Shown: one piece after another, positions 41,856-50,272 of the stretch | Numbering within the stretch: the first letter of the stretch is position 1 | Layout of the letters: every line of letters starts with the position of its first letter | Program-made: the position numbers and the translations under genes | The notes under the pieces: generated by a model | Databases searched by the model: none | Seen by the model: the letters and a program-made list of their open reading frames with translations, nothing else | What the model was told of the DNA's origin: nothing | NCBI GenBank assembly: GCA_963828555.1 | Contig: CAWHEL010000004.1 | Span: 1,860,001-1,924,000 of the forward strand | Length of the DNA: 64,000 nucleotides | Origin: JADJPO01 sp963828555 | GTDB taxonomy: Bacteria; Actinomycetota; Actinomycetes; Actinomycetales; Kineosporiaceae | Direction of reading: 5' to 3'

Positions 41856-42626
41856 ATGTGTGACGCCGTCCGAGTCGCCGCCGGCACCCTGACCCGGTGG
41901 CCGGTGCCCGCCCCCACCCGAGTCGATCGGCAGGTGGCCCGGGGCGCCATGCTCCTGGCTCCGTGGGTCGGTGTGGCGCTCGGCACGGTGGTCGCTGCAG
42001 CAGCCTGGCTCGCGGCGTGGGCCGGCCTGTCGGTCTCCGTGGTGGCGGTGCTGGCGGTGGCGGCGTGGGCCTACGCCTCCCGCGGGCTACACCTGGACGG
42101 CCTGGCCGACACCGCCGACGGCCTGGGCTCCGGGGGCGGCGCCGAGCGGGCGCTCGAGGTGATGCGGCGCAGCGACATCGGCCCGTTCGGGGTGAGCACG
42201 GTGGTCCTGGTGCTCGCGGTGCAGGCGAGCGCCCTGACCCAAGTCTTCACGGCCTGGGGGCCGACACCGGTGATCGCCGCCCTGGCCGCCTCCCGGCTCG
42301 CCCTACCGCTGCTCTGCCGTCACGGCGTGCCCGCAGCGCGGCCGGACGGCCTGGGGGCGGCGATGGCCGGCTCCGTGCCGACGCCGGTGGCCGCGCTGGA
42401 TCTGGTGCTCACCCTCGGTTTCACCACCGCCGTGCTGTCGGTGGCCGGGGCCCCCTGGTGGGCGGGCTCGGCGATGACCCTGGCCGCGGCGGCGGCCGCA
42501 GCCGGTACAGCCCGTGTCGCCGCCAGGCGCTTCGGCGGCGTCACCGGAGACGTGCTCGGTGCCGGCGCGGAACTGGCGCTGGCCGCGGCGCTCCTGGTGC
42601 TGGCGGCCGTGTCCGGATGGGTCTGA
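41856..42626 (+). CDS. cobS: Adenosylcobinamide-GDP ribazoletransferase (cobalamin synthase)
   Basis: A 256-residue polytopic membrane enzyme performing the last assembly step of cobalamin: it joins adenosylcobinamide-GDP to the alpha-ribazole nucleotide. Signatures are HLDGLADTADG near residue 78 and MRRSDIGPFGV near residue 105, the two acidic Mg-binding motifs, surrounded by about six hydrophobic helices rich in Ala and Val. It follows cobT after 46 bases. Its presence with cobU indicates salvage or late steps rather than a complete corrin pathway in this window. Confidence 0.92.
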   Translation: MCDAVRVAAGTLTRWPVPAPTRVDRQVARGAMLLAPWVGVALGTVVAAAAWLAAWAGLSVSVVAVLAVAAWAYASRGLHLDGLADTADGLGSGGGAERALEVMRRSDIGPFGVSTVVLVLAVQASALTQVFTAWGPTPVIAALAASRLALPLLCRHGVPAARPDGLGAAMAGSVPTPVAALDLVLTLGFTTAVLSVAGAPWWAGSAMTLAAAAAAAGTARVAARRFGGVTGDVLGAGAELALAAALLVLAAVSGWV

Positions 42627-42652
42627 CCCGCGGCCGGTTCACGGGACGCCGG

Positions 42653-43795
42653 TCAGCTCTGGCGGGTCTGCACCTGCACGAACGGCGGCGCGACCACCCG
42701 GCAGGCCAGGGCCCGGCCGCGGACGTCGACCGTCACCTCGGCACCCAGCTCCACAGAGGAGTCGATCAGGGCGAGGGCGATGCCCTGACCGAGGGTGGGC
42801 GAGAAGGTGCCGGACGTCGTCCGCCCGAGCACGGCTCCGTCGGCGGCGACCACGTTCATCTCCGCCCGCGGGATGCCCTTGCCCAGGGCGAGCAGGCCGC
42901 GAGCGATCCGGGCCGGGCCGCGCCCTCGCTCGGCCTGCAAGACGTCGCGGCCCCAGAACTCCGGCTTGCGCCAGCCCACCGCCCAGCCGACCTTGGCCTG
43001 CACCGGGGTGATCTCCAGCGAGAGCTCGTGCCCATGCAGCGGGTAGCCCATCTCGGTCCGCAGCGTGTCCCGGGCGCCCAACCCGGCCGGCAGTCCGTCA
43101 TGGGCGCGCACCTGCTCGAGCAGGGCATCCCACAGCGCCGGTGCGGCCTGCGCGGCCGGCAGCAGCTCGTAGCCGCGCTCGCCGGTGTAGCCGGTGCGGC
43201 AGACCACGACCGGGTGGCCCTGCCAGGTGGCGTCCGCGAAGCGCATGTAGTCGTGACCAGTCGGCAGGCCGAGTGCGTCCAGCACCTCGTCACTGAGCGG
43301 GCCCTGCACGGCGAGGACCGCCACGTCGTGGTGACGGTCGGCCAGGGTGACCCCTTCCGGGGCCTGCGCGGCCATCCGCCGGGTGACCTCGGCGGCGTTG
43401 GCGGCATTGGGCACCAGCAGCACATCGTCGTCGGCGCGCAGGTAGACGATCAGGTCGTCCACCACCCCGCCGGTGGCCTCGTCGCAGCACAGGGTGTACT
43501 GCGCCTGACCGGGCCCGATCCGCTCCAGGGCATTGGTCAGGCAACGGTCGACGAAGGCCGCCGCGCCCGGACCGCGCACGTCCACCTTGCCCAGGTGGGA
43601 CACGTCGAACAGGCCCACCCGCTCGCGCACTGCCTGGTGCTCGCGCAGCACTCCCCCATCGGCGTACTCGATCGGCATCTCCCAGCCGCCGAAGTCGGCG
43701 GTCTTGGCACCGAGCGCCACGTGCCGGTCGAAGAGGGCGGTGCGCTTCAGCTCCGGCGGATCGGCCGGCGCGGTGGAGGCGGAGGCATCGGTCAT
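42653..43795 (-). CDS. gcvT: Aminomethyltransferase (glycine cleavage system T protein)
   Basis: A 380-residue T protein that transfers the aminomethyl carbon from lipoylated H protein to tetrahydrofolate. Family features are FGGWEMPIEYADGG near the N-terminus, VGLFDVSHLGKVDVRG, AQYTLCCDEATGGVVDDLIVY, RTGYTGERGYELL and the C-terminal GRTTSGTFSPTLGQGIALALI. ATG 43795 is preferred over TTG 43804. No other gcv gene is in the window. The equivalent in M. tuberculosis is Rv2211c, also near pepB and the cob genes. Confidence 0.94.
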   Translation of the reverse strand: MTDASASTAPADPPELKRTALFDRHVALGAKTADFGGWEMPIEYADGGVLREHQAVRERVGLFDVSHLGKVDVRGPGAAAFVDRCLTNALERIGPGQAQYTLCCDEATGGVVDDLIVYLRADDDVLLVPNAANAAEVTRRMAAQAPEGVTLADRHHDVAVLAVQGPLSDEVLDALGLPTGHDYMRFADATWQGHPVVVCRTGYTGERGYELLPAAQAAPALWDALLEQVRAHDGLPAGLGARDTLRTEMGYPLHGHELSLEITPVQAKVGWAVGWRKPEFWGRDVLQAERGRGPARIARGLLALGKGIPRAEMNVVAADGAVLGRTTSGTFSPTLGQGIALALIDSSVELGAEVTVDVRGRALACRVVAPPFVQVQTRQS

Positions 43796-43866
43796 GTGGC
43801 GCAACCTACTCGCCCGGGTGCCCCACCTCCACAGCTTCCGCGGCCGCTCTGGCTAGAGTCCGGCAC

Positions 43867-45432
43867 GTGGCAACCCTGACCCTCTCCGCCAAGGGCCCCG
43901 CGACCGTGCCCGCCGACGTCGTCGTGGTCGCCGTCGCCTCTGGGCCCGACGGCCCACGACTGCTCGGCGACGCCCTGCCTGCCACTCTGCGCCGGCGGCT
44001 GCGTCCCGCGCTGCGCCCGCTCGGGGTCACCGGAGCGGCGGACGACGTGCACCGGGTCACCACGGACGGCAGCCTCTCGGCCCCGATCATCGTGCTGACC
44101 GGCGTCGGTCCGCTGACCGGGACACGGAGCCGTCCCACCCCCGAGGCTCTGCGCCGGGCGGCCGGTGCGGCCACCCGCTCGCTGGCCGGCACCCCGACCG
44201 TCGCGCTCGCCCTGCCCACTCCGGACGACGCCCACCTGGCCGCCGTCGCCGAGGGCGCCCTGCTCGGCGCCTACGGCTACACCCGCTACCGGACGGCGAC
44301 CGGCGGGACGGCGACAACGGCCGCGGCGAAGCAGCCCGTGCGCAGGGTGGTGGTGCTCACCGATCAGGCCCGCAGCCGGGCCACCCGCGCCGTGGCCAAG
44401 CGCGCGCAGATCCTCGCCGACGCCGTGGCGGCCACCCGTGACCTGGTGAACACCCCGCCGTCGGACCTGTACCCGCAGGTCTTCGCCGAGCAGGCCGTCA
44501 CCTCCGCCGAGGGTCTGCCGATCACCGTCACCGTGCTCGACGAGAAGCGGCTCGCCCGCGGCGGATACGGCGGCCTGATCGGCGTGGGCAAGGGCTCGAG
44601 CCGCCCGCCCCGCCTGGTCACCCTCGACTACTCACCGGCCGGCGCGACGGCGCACCTGGCGCTGGTGGGCAAGGGGATCACCTTCGACACCGGTGGCATC
44701 TCGTTGAAGCCACCGGCCGGCATGGAGGCGATGAAGAGCGACATGGCCGGCGCCGCGGCGGTGCTGCAGACAGTGCTGACGGTGGCCAGGCTCGGGCTCG
44801 CGGTACGGGTCACCGGGTGGCTGGCACTGGCCGAGAACATGCCCTCAGGCACGGCCCAGCGCCCCTCCGACGTGATCACGGTGCGCGGCGGGCGCACCGT
44901 CGAGGTGCTCAACACCGACGCCGAGGGCCGGCTGGTGCTGGCCGACGCCCTGGTCGAGGCCAGCGCGGGCGACCCCGATCTGATCGTGGACGTCGCCACC
45001 CTCACCGGGGCGCAGCGGGTGGCCCTGGGCAACCGGGTCTCGGCGATCATGGCCAACGACGACGCCCTGCGCACCCGGCTGCACTCCCTGTCGGAGGTGG
45101 CCGGCGAGCAGTTCTGGCCGATGCCGCTGCCCCCCGAGCTGCGCCCGAGCATGGACTCGGCCGTCGCCGACATCGCCAACATGGGCGAATCGGCCGGCTC
45201 GATGCTGGTGGCTGGGGTGTTCCTGTCCGAGTTCGTGGGTACCAGGAAGGGTGGCGACTCGCCGATCCCGTGGGCGCACCTGGACATCGCCACCCCGGCG
45301 TTCAACACCGGCACCCCCTACGGCTACACCCCGGTCGGCGGAACTGGGGTGTCGGTCCGCACTCTGCTCACTCTGGTCGAGGACATCGCCGCGCACGGCG
45401 CAGGCTACGGCACGGCGAACGGCACGGGGTGA
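43867..45432 (+). CDS. pepA: Leucyl aminopeptidase (M17 family)
   Basis: A 521-residue M17 aminopeptidase with two metal ions. The C-terminal catalytic domain has LVGKGITFDTGGISLKP (Lys and Asp ligands), MKSDMAGAAAVL (Asp), the signature NTDAEGRLVLADAL (Asp and Glu ligands, catalytic Arg) and the pocket region near MGESAGSMLVAG. The N-terminal domain is less conserved. It is equivalent to Rv2213 (pepB). Besides peptide recycling, M17 enzymes can act as DNA-binding regulators, but nothing here shows that. The lpd gene begins 91 bases after its stop. Confidence 0.94.
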   Translation: MATLTLSAKGPATVPADVVVVAVASGPDGPRLLGDALPATLRRRLRPALRPLGVTGAADDVHRVTTDGSLSAPIIVLTGVGPLTGTRSRPTPEALRRAAGAATRSLAGTPTVALALPTPDDAHLAAVAEGALLGAYGYTRYRTATGGTATTAAAKQPVRRVVVLTDQARSRATRAVAKRAQILADAVAATRDLVNTPPSDLYPQVFAEQAVTSAEGLPITVTVLDEKRLARGGYGGLIGVGKGSSRPPRLVTLDYSPAGATAHLALVGKGITFDTGGISLKPPAGMEAMKSDMAGAAAVLQTVLTVARLGLAVRVTGWLALAENMPSGTAQRPSDVITVRGGRTVEVLNTDAEGRLVLADALVEASAGDPDLIVDVATLTGAQRVALGNRVSAIMANDDALRTRLHSLSEVAGEQFWPMPLPPELRPSMDSAVADIANMGESAGSMLVAGVFLSEFVGTRKGGDSPIPWAHLDIATPAFNTGTPYGYTPVGGTGVSVRTLLTLVEDIAAHGAGYGTANGTG

Positions 45433-45523
45433 CCGGCGGGGCCGGTGATGACAGGATAGTGATAGGCCTGATCGACGCACGCACGACGCCTGATCGACGC
45501 GATGAGACGCGAGGAGCGCCCCT

Positions 45524-46912
45524 GTGACTGACACTGCCGACGGTTCGGTCTTCGACCTGGTGATCCTGGGCGGTGGCAGTGGCGGATACGCCGCAGCCCT
45601 CCGCGGCGCGGAACTGGGTCTGAGCGTGGCACTGGTCGAGCGGGACAAACTGGGCGGCACCTGCCTGCACCGCGGCTGCATCCCGACCAAGGCACTGCTG
45701 CACGCCGCAGAGGTGGCCGACGTCGCCCGCGAGGGCTCGCACGTCGGGGTCAACACCACCCTCGAGTCGATCGACATGGGCAAGGTCAACGCCTACAAGG
45801 ACGGCGTGATCGCGCGGCTCTACAAGGGCCTGCAGGGGCTGGTCAAGGACAAGGCGATCACCTACGTCGAGGCCGAGGGCCGCCTCGTCGCACCCAACGT
45901 CGTCGAGGCGGGCGGACGGCGGCTGACCGGTCGCCACGTGGTCCTGGCCACCGGCTCCTATGCGCGGTCGCTGCCCGGGCTGGAGATCGCCGGTCGGGTG
46001 ATGACCAGTGACCAGGCGCTCACCCTGGACGTGATCCCGCAGCGGGTGATCGTGCTCGGCGGCGGCGTGATCGGCGTCGAGTTCGCCAGCGTCTGGCGCT
46101 CCTTCGGCTCCGAGGTGACCATCGTCGAGGCGCTGCCGCGGCTGGTCCCGGCCGAGGACCAGGCCTGCTCCAAGGCGCTGGAGCGTGCCTTCCGGAAGCG
46201 GAAGATCAACTTCAAGACGGGGGTGCGCTTCTCCGGCGTCACCCAGGACGACAACGGCGTGGTGGTCTCCCTGGAGACGGGAGAGACGATCGAGGCCGAC
46301 CTGCTGCTGGTCGCCGTCGGCCGCGGGCCGAACGCGACCGGGTTCGGCTTCGAGGAGAACGGCGTCGCGATGGACCGCGGCTTCGTGCTCACCGACGAGC
46401 GGCTGAAGACCAACGTGCCGGGCGTCTACGCGGTCGGCGACATCGTGCCCGGCCTGCAGCTGGCGCACCGCGGCTTCCAGCAGGGGATCTTCGTCGCCGA
46501 GGACGTCGCCGGGCTGGCGCCGGCGCCGATCGTGGAGTCCGGCATCCCGCGGGTGACCTACTGCGAGCCGGAGATCGCCTCGGTCGGGCTGACCGAGTCC
46601 CAGGCCAAGGAGAAGTACGGGGCTGACGCCGTCCACAAGTACGAGTACAACCTCGGTGGCAACGGCAAGAGCCAGATCCTCGGCACGGCGGGCTTCGTGA
46701 AGCTGGTCAGCGTGAAGGACGGGCCGGTGGTCGGCGTCCACATGGTCGGCGCACGGATCGGCGAGCAGGTCGGCGAGGCCCAGCTGATCGTCAACTGGGA
46801 GGCCTTCCCCGACGAGGTGGCACAACTGGTGCACGCCCATCCCACCCAGAACGAGGCCCTGGGCGAGGCGCACCTCGCCCTGGCCGGCAAACCCCTGCAC
46901 GCGCACGCCTGA
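45524..46912 (+). CDS. lpd: Dihydrolipoyl dehydrogenase
   Basis: A 462-residue E3 flavoprotein that reoxidises dihydrolipoamide of 2-oxoacid dehydrogenases and the glycine cleavage system. Visible are the FAD Rossmann motif LGGGSGGYAAALRGAELG, the redox-active disulfide GGTCLHRGCIPTKAL, the NAD-binding GGGVIGVEFASVW, the second FAD motif NVPGVYAVGDIVPG, and the C-terminal His-Glu pair HAHPTQNEALGE. It is 45 bases upstream of sucB, so the two E components are probably co-expressed. Confidence 0.97.
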   Translation: MTDTADGSVFDLVILGGGSGGYAAALRGAELGLSVALVERDKLGGTCLHRGCIPTKALLHAAEVADVAREGSHVGVNTTLESIDMGKVNAYKDGVIARLYKGLQGLVKDKAITYVEAEGRLVAPNVVEAGGRRLTGRHVVLATGSYARSLPGLEIAGRVMTSDQALTLDVIPQRVIVLGGGVIGVEFASVWRSFGSEVTIVEALPRLVPAEDQACSKALERAFRKRKINFKTGVRFSGVTQDDNGVVVSLETGETIEADLLLVAVGRGPNATGFGFEENGVAMDRGFVLTDERLKTNVPGVYAVGDIVPGLQLAHRGFQQGIFVAEDVAGLAPAPIVESGIPRVTYCEPEIASVGLTESQAKEKYGADAVHKYEYNLGGNGKSQILGTAGFVKLVSVKDGPVVGVHMVGARIGEQVGEAQLIVNWEAFPDEVAQLVHAHPTQNEALGEAHLALAGKPLHAHA

Positions 46913-46957
46913 CCGACTCCCGAAGGCCCGAACCTCCACGAAGGAGAGCACCAAGCG

Positions 46958-48721
46958 ATGTCCGACTCCGTGCAGATGCCGGCCCTGGGTGAGAGCGTCA
47001 CCGAGGGTACCGTGACGCGTTGGCTCAAGCAGGTCGGCGAACGGGTGGAGGTCGACGAGCCGCTGCTCGAGGTCTCCACCGACAAGGTCGACACCGAGAT
47101 CCCCTCGCCGGTGGCAGGCGTGATCGAGCAGATCCTGGTCGCCGAGGACGAGACCGTCGCGGTGGGCACCCAACTGGCGGTGATCGGCAGCGGCGAGAGC
47201 GGTTCCGCCCCAGCCGCAGCCCCGGCGGCCCAGCCCGAGCCGGCCCCGGCGCCCGAACCCGTTGCGGCGGCTGAGCCTGAGCCCGCTGCACGCGAGCCCG
47301 AACCCGCCCCGGCGCCGGAACCTGCCGCCGCGGCGAGCACAGGTGGCAGCCGAGTCCAGATGCCCGCGCTCGGCGAGAGCGTCACCGAAGGCACGGTCAC
47401 CCGCTGGCTGAAGTCCGAGGGTGACATGGTCGAGATCGACGAGCCGCTGCTCGAGGTCTCCACAGACAAGGTCGACACCGAGATCCCCTCGCCGGTGGCC
47501 GGTGTGCTCACCTCGATCCTGGTCAGCGAGGACCAGACCGTGCCGGTCGGTGCTGACCTGGCCGTGATCGGCGGTTCTGCCGCCGCTCCGGCACCGGCAC
47601 CTGCTGCCCCCACCCCAGTCGCTGCGCCCGCCCCGCCCGCTGCCGCTCCGGCACCCGCCGCTGCACCCCCTCCGGTGCCTGCTCCCGCTCCTGCTCCTGC
47701 TCCTGCTCCCGCTCCTGCTCCCGCTCCTGCTCCCGCTCCGGCTCCCGCTCCGGCACCCGCCTCGGTCACCTCGCACCTGGGTGCCGACGTGTCTGCCTAC
47801 GTCACTCCCCTGGTCCGCCGAATGGCCAGCGACCGCGGGATCGACCTGGACTCGGTCACCGGAACCGGCGTCGGCGGGCGCGTGCGCAAGCAGGACGTGC
47901 TCGACGCCGTTGCCGCCAAGGATGCTGCGGCAGCCGCTGCGGCCACTCCCGCCCCCGCCCCGTCGTCCGCACCGACAGCCGCCCGGCCGCCGGCGAGCCT
48001 GTCCGCGCTGCGCGGCAAGACGGTCAAGATGTCCCGGCTGCGCAAGGTGATCGCTCAGCGGATGGTCGAGTCGCTTCAGGTCTCGGCGCAGCTGACCACG
48101 GTGGTCGAGGTCGACGTCACCCGGATCGCGCGCCTGCGTGACCGGGCGAAGGCCGACTTCGCCGCCCGCGAGGGCGTGAAGCTGTCGTTCTTGCCGTTCT
48201 TCGCCCTGGCCGCGGTCGAGGGGCTGAAGCAGTACCCCGTGCTCAACGCCAGCATCAACGGTGATGAGGTCGTCTACTACGACGAGGAGAACCTCGGCGT
48301 CGCAGTGGACACCGACCGGGGCCTACTGGTGCCGGTGATCCGCGGCGCCGGTGGCATGAACATCGCCGGCATCGCCCGCAAGATCGCCGACCTGGCCGAC
48401 CGCACCCGGAACAACAAGATTCTTCCCGACGAGCTCGGCGGCGGCACGTTCACGCTGACCAACACCGGCAGCCGGGGAGCACTGTTCGACACCCCGATCA
48501 TCAACCAGCCGCAGACCGGCATCCTCGGCACGGGTGCCGTGGTGCGCCGTCCGGTCGTGGTCAAGGATGCGGACGGCGAGACGCTGGCCATCCGCTCCAT
48601 GTGCTACCTCGCGCTCTCCTACGACCACCGGATCGTGGACGGCGCGGACGCCGCCCGCTTCCTGGTGACGATGAAGGACCGTCTCGAGGAAGGCGCCTTC
48701 GAGGCCGACCTGGGGCTCTGA
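46958..48721 (+). CDS. sucB: Dihydrolipoamide acyltransferase E2 with two lipoyl domains (SucB/DlaT type)
   Basis: A 587-residue E2 protein. There are two lipoyl domains (about 4-76 and 130-200), each with the lipoylated Lys in STDKVDTEIPSPVAGV. Ala/Pro/Glu linkers, one almost entirely PAPA, precede a peripheral-subunit-binding domain (VTPLVRRMASDRGIDLDSV and GGRVRKQDVLDAV) and the catalytic domain with SYDHRIVDGADAARF (His and Asp). It is equivalent to Rv2215 (DlaT), which serves pyruvate and 2-oxoglutarate complexes in mycobacteria; which acyl group it carries here cannot be decided. It needs lipoate from lipB/lipA. Confidence 0.93.
   Translation: MSDSVQMPALGESVTEGTVTRWLKQVGERVEVDEPLLEVSTDKVDTEIPSPVAGVIEQILVAEDETVAVGTQLAVIGSGESGSAPAAAPAAQPEPAPAPEPVAAAEPEPAAREPEPAPAPEPAAAASTGGSRVQMPALGESVTEGTVTRWLKSEGDMVEIDEPLLEVSTDKVDTEIPSPVAGVLTSILVSEDQTVPVGADLAVIGGSAAAPAPAPAAPTPVAAPAPPAAAPAPAAAPPPVPAPAPAPAPAPAPAPAPAPAPAPAPAPASVTSHLGADVSAYVTPLVRRMASDRGIDLDSVTGTGVGGRVRKQDVLDAVAAKDAAAAAAATPAPAPSSAPTAARPPASLSALRGKTVKMSRLRKVIAQRMVESLQVSAQLTTVVEVDVTRIARLRDRAKADFAAREGVKLSFLPFFALAAVEGLKQYPVLNASINGDEVVYYDEENLGVAVDTDRGLLVPVIRGAGGMNIAGIARKIADLADRTRNNKILPDELGGGTFTLTNTGSRGALFDTPIINQPQTGILGTGAVVRRPVVVKDADGETLAIRSMCYLALSYDHRIVDGADAARFLVTMKDRLEEGAFEADLGL
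47685..47766 (+). repeat. Coding GCTCC(C/T)-rich microsatellite in the sucB linker
   Basis: About fourteen tandem hexamers, consensus GCTCCT or GCTCCC (cct-gct phase), encode the alternating Pro-Ala interdomain linker of the E2 protein. Near identity of the units makes slippage changes in linker length likely. Confidence 0.88.
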
Positions 48722-48739
48722 CCCTCGAACATTGCCAAG

Positions 48740-48768
48740 GAAGGGCGTACCTCGCGACGGCGCCCTTC
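48740..48768 (+). terminator. Terminator after sucB
   Basis: The inverted repeat GAAGGGCG at 48740-48747 and CGCCCTTC at 48761-48768 forms an 8-bp stem with a 13-base loop, followed by TTCGCTC, placed 18 bases after the sucB stop. It is a plausible end for the lpd-sucB unit. Confidence 0.75.
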
Positions 48769-48875
48769 TTCGCTCGGGTGACGTGACCGCGAGAACACCT
48801 GCCAGGGACCACGGTCCTGGGTCCACGGATCATCATTGCGCAATAGGCTGACGCATCAGCTACCCGGGAGGATCC

Positions 48876-50228
48876 ATGGCACCACGCACCGACCGCCCCC
48901 GCCGCCTCACCCTGGTGGGCGCCGCTGCCGGCCTGATCACCGCAGCATCGTCACTCGTGGCGCTCACACCCGCATCGGCCGCCACCACGGTCGTCGATCT
49001 GGGACTGCTCCCGGGCGGGACCTACGCCAGCGCCCGAGCCATCAACACCACCGGCGGCATCGTCGGCATGGTCACCGACAGCACCGGGGCGTTCAAACAG
49101 GCCCGGTTCGCCGGTGGGGTGGCGACGCTGCTGGCGTCTTCCTGCTGCGCGTCGTCCCTGGCCGCGCCCCTGGCACTCAACGACAGCGGCGAAGCAGTGG
49201 GCTGGGGCCGGGTCTACGGCTCGCTCAGCGACCCGGCGTACTGGAACGCCGCCGGGGTGACCGTCGCGCTCCAGCCCATGCCCGGCAGCAGCGCCACCGG
49301 CCTGCGGGCCTACGACATCAACAACTCCGGGGTCATCGTCGGCAGCGACGTCAAGGCCGGCACCGCACCCGAGTACCACGGGGTGGTCTGGAACCGTGGC
49401 ACGTTCGTGCGCGATCTCGGCTTCCTCGGCCAGGCCGCCCCGGGGCTGGCGAACGCCACCTTCGCCCAGGGCGTCAACGACGCCGGCGACATCGTCGGCG
49501 AGGCCGTGGTGGGGATGGACCGACACGCCTTCCTGTGGCGGGGCGGGGTCTTCACCGATCTCGGACTGGGCTCGGCGCTCGACCTCAACTCCGCCGGCCT
49601 GGTCGTCGGCTACGCGCCGGGGCTCGTCCCGGCCACCTGGACCGGCACCGTCCGCAAGAACCTGCCCGCCCTGGGCGGCGGCACCACGGCGTACGGCCAC
49701 ACCGTGACCGACCTCAACAACGCCGGCGACATCGTCGGCTATGCGCCCCAGCCCTCCGGTCCCCTCCGGGACACGGCGGTGCTCTGGCGCGGTGGCACGG
49801 CGATCGATCTGGGTCGCTACCCCGGCGGCACGGTGAGCCGGGCCTTCGGCATCAACGACGCCGGTCAGATCGTCGGCGAGGGGAACCTCGTCGACGGCGG
49901 ACCGATGCACGCCCTGATGTGGACCGTCGGCGGTGCGGCCTCGACCAACACCACCCCGACCGCGACGGCGGCGGCGACCACCACCACCCGGATTCGGGTC
50001 GGCGGCAGCGTCACCGTGCAGGGCACCTTCACCGACCCGGACAACGGGCCGTGGAACTACACCTACACGTGGGGCAACGGGTCCACCACGGGCACCGCGC
50101 AGTCCCCCGGTAGCATCACGCAGAGCCGGACCTTCACCAAGGCCGGCACGTACAAGGTGACCTTCTCGGTCACCGATGCCAAGGGTGCCAAGGCGACGAG
50201 CACGTCGATCACCGTCCGGGTGAGCTGA
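48876..50228 (+). CDS. Secreted HAF-repeat protein with C-terminal PKD domain
   Basis: A 450-residue exported protein. The signal peptide has a basic start (RTDRPRRL), hydrophobic core and cleavage after ASA near residue 33. Seven repeats of the HAF type follow, each with an xNxxGxIVG core (INTTGGIVG, INNSGVIVG, VNDAGDIVG, LNSAGLVVG, LNNAGDIVG, INDAGQIVG and a variant LNDSGEAVG), predicted to form a beta-propeller. A Thr/Ala linker precedes a PKD domain with FTDPDNGPWNYTYTWGNG and FTKAGTYKVTFSVTDAKG. It is extracellular with no catalytic residue visible, so adhesion or binding is the best inference. No membrane anchor or sortase motif is present. Confidence 0.82.
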   Translation: MAPRTDRPRRLTLVGAAAGLITAASSLVALTPASAATTVVDLGLLPGGTYASARAINTTGGIVGMVTDSTGAFKQARFAGGVATLLASSCCASSLAAPLALNDSGEAVGWGRVYGSLSDPAYWNAAGVTVALQPMPGSSATGLRAYDINNSGVIVGSDVKAGTAPEYHGVVWNRGTFVRDLGFLGQAAPGLANATFAQGVNDAGDIVGEAVVGMDRHAFLWRGGVFTDLGLGSALDLNSAGLVVGYAPGLVPATWTGTVRKNLPALGGGTTAYGHTVTDLNNAGDIVGYAPQPSGPLRDTAVLWRGGTAIDLGRYPGGTVSRAFGINDAGQIVGEGNLVDGGPMHALMWTVGGAASTNTTPTATAAATTTTRIRVGGSVTVQGTFTDPDNGPWNYTYTWGNGSTTGTAQSPGSITQSRTFTKAGTYKVTFSVTDAKGAKATSTSITVRVS

Positions 50229-50272
50229 TCACACCCAGCCGGCGAGCCGCCGCCCCGACTGGGTGAGGTGGC

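Noticed and set aside
47680..47770. Regular hexamer repeats resembling an array
   Set aside because: They are coding Pro-Ala repeats of the E2 linker, with no spacers; not CRISPR.
45368..47776. An 802-codon open frame on the minus strand opposite lpd and sucB
   Set aside because: It is antisense to two clear enzymes and its Ser/Arg/Gly repeats only mirror the Pro-Ala linker.
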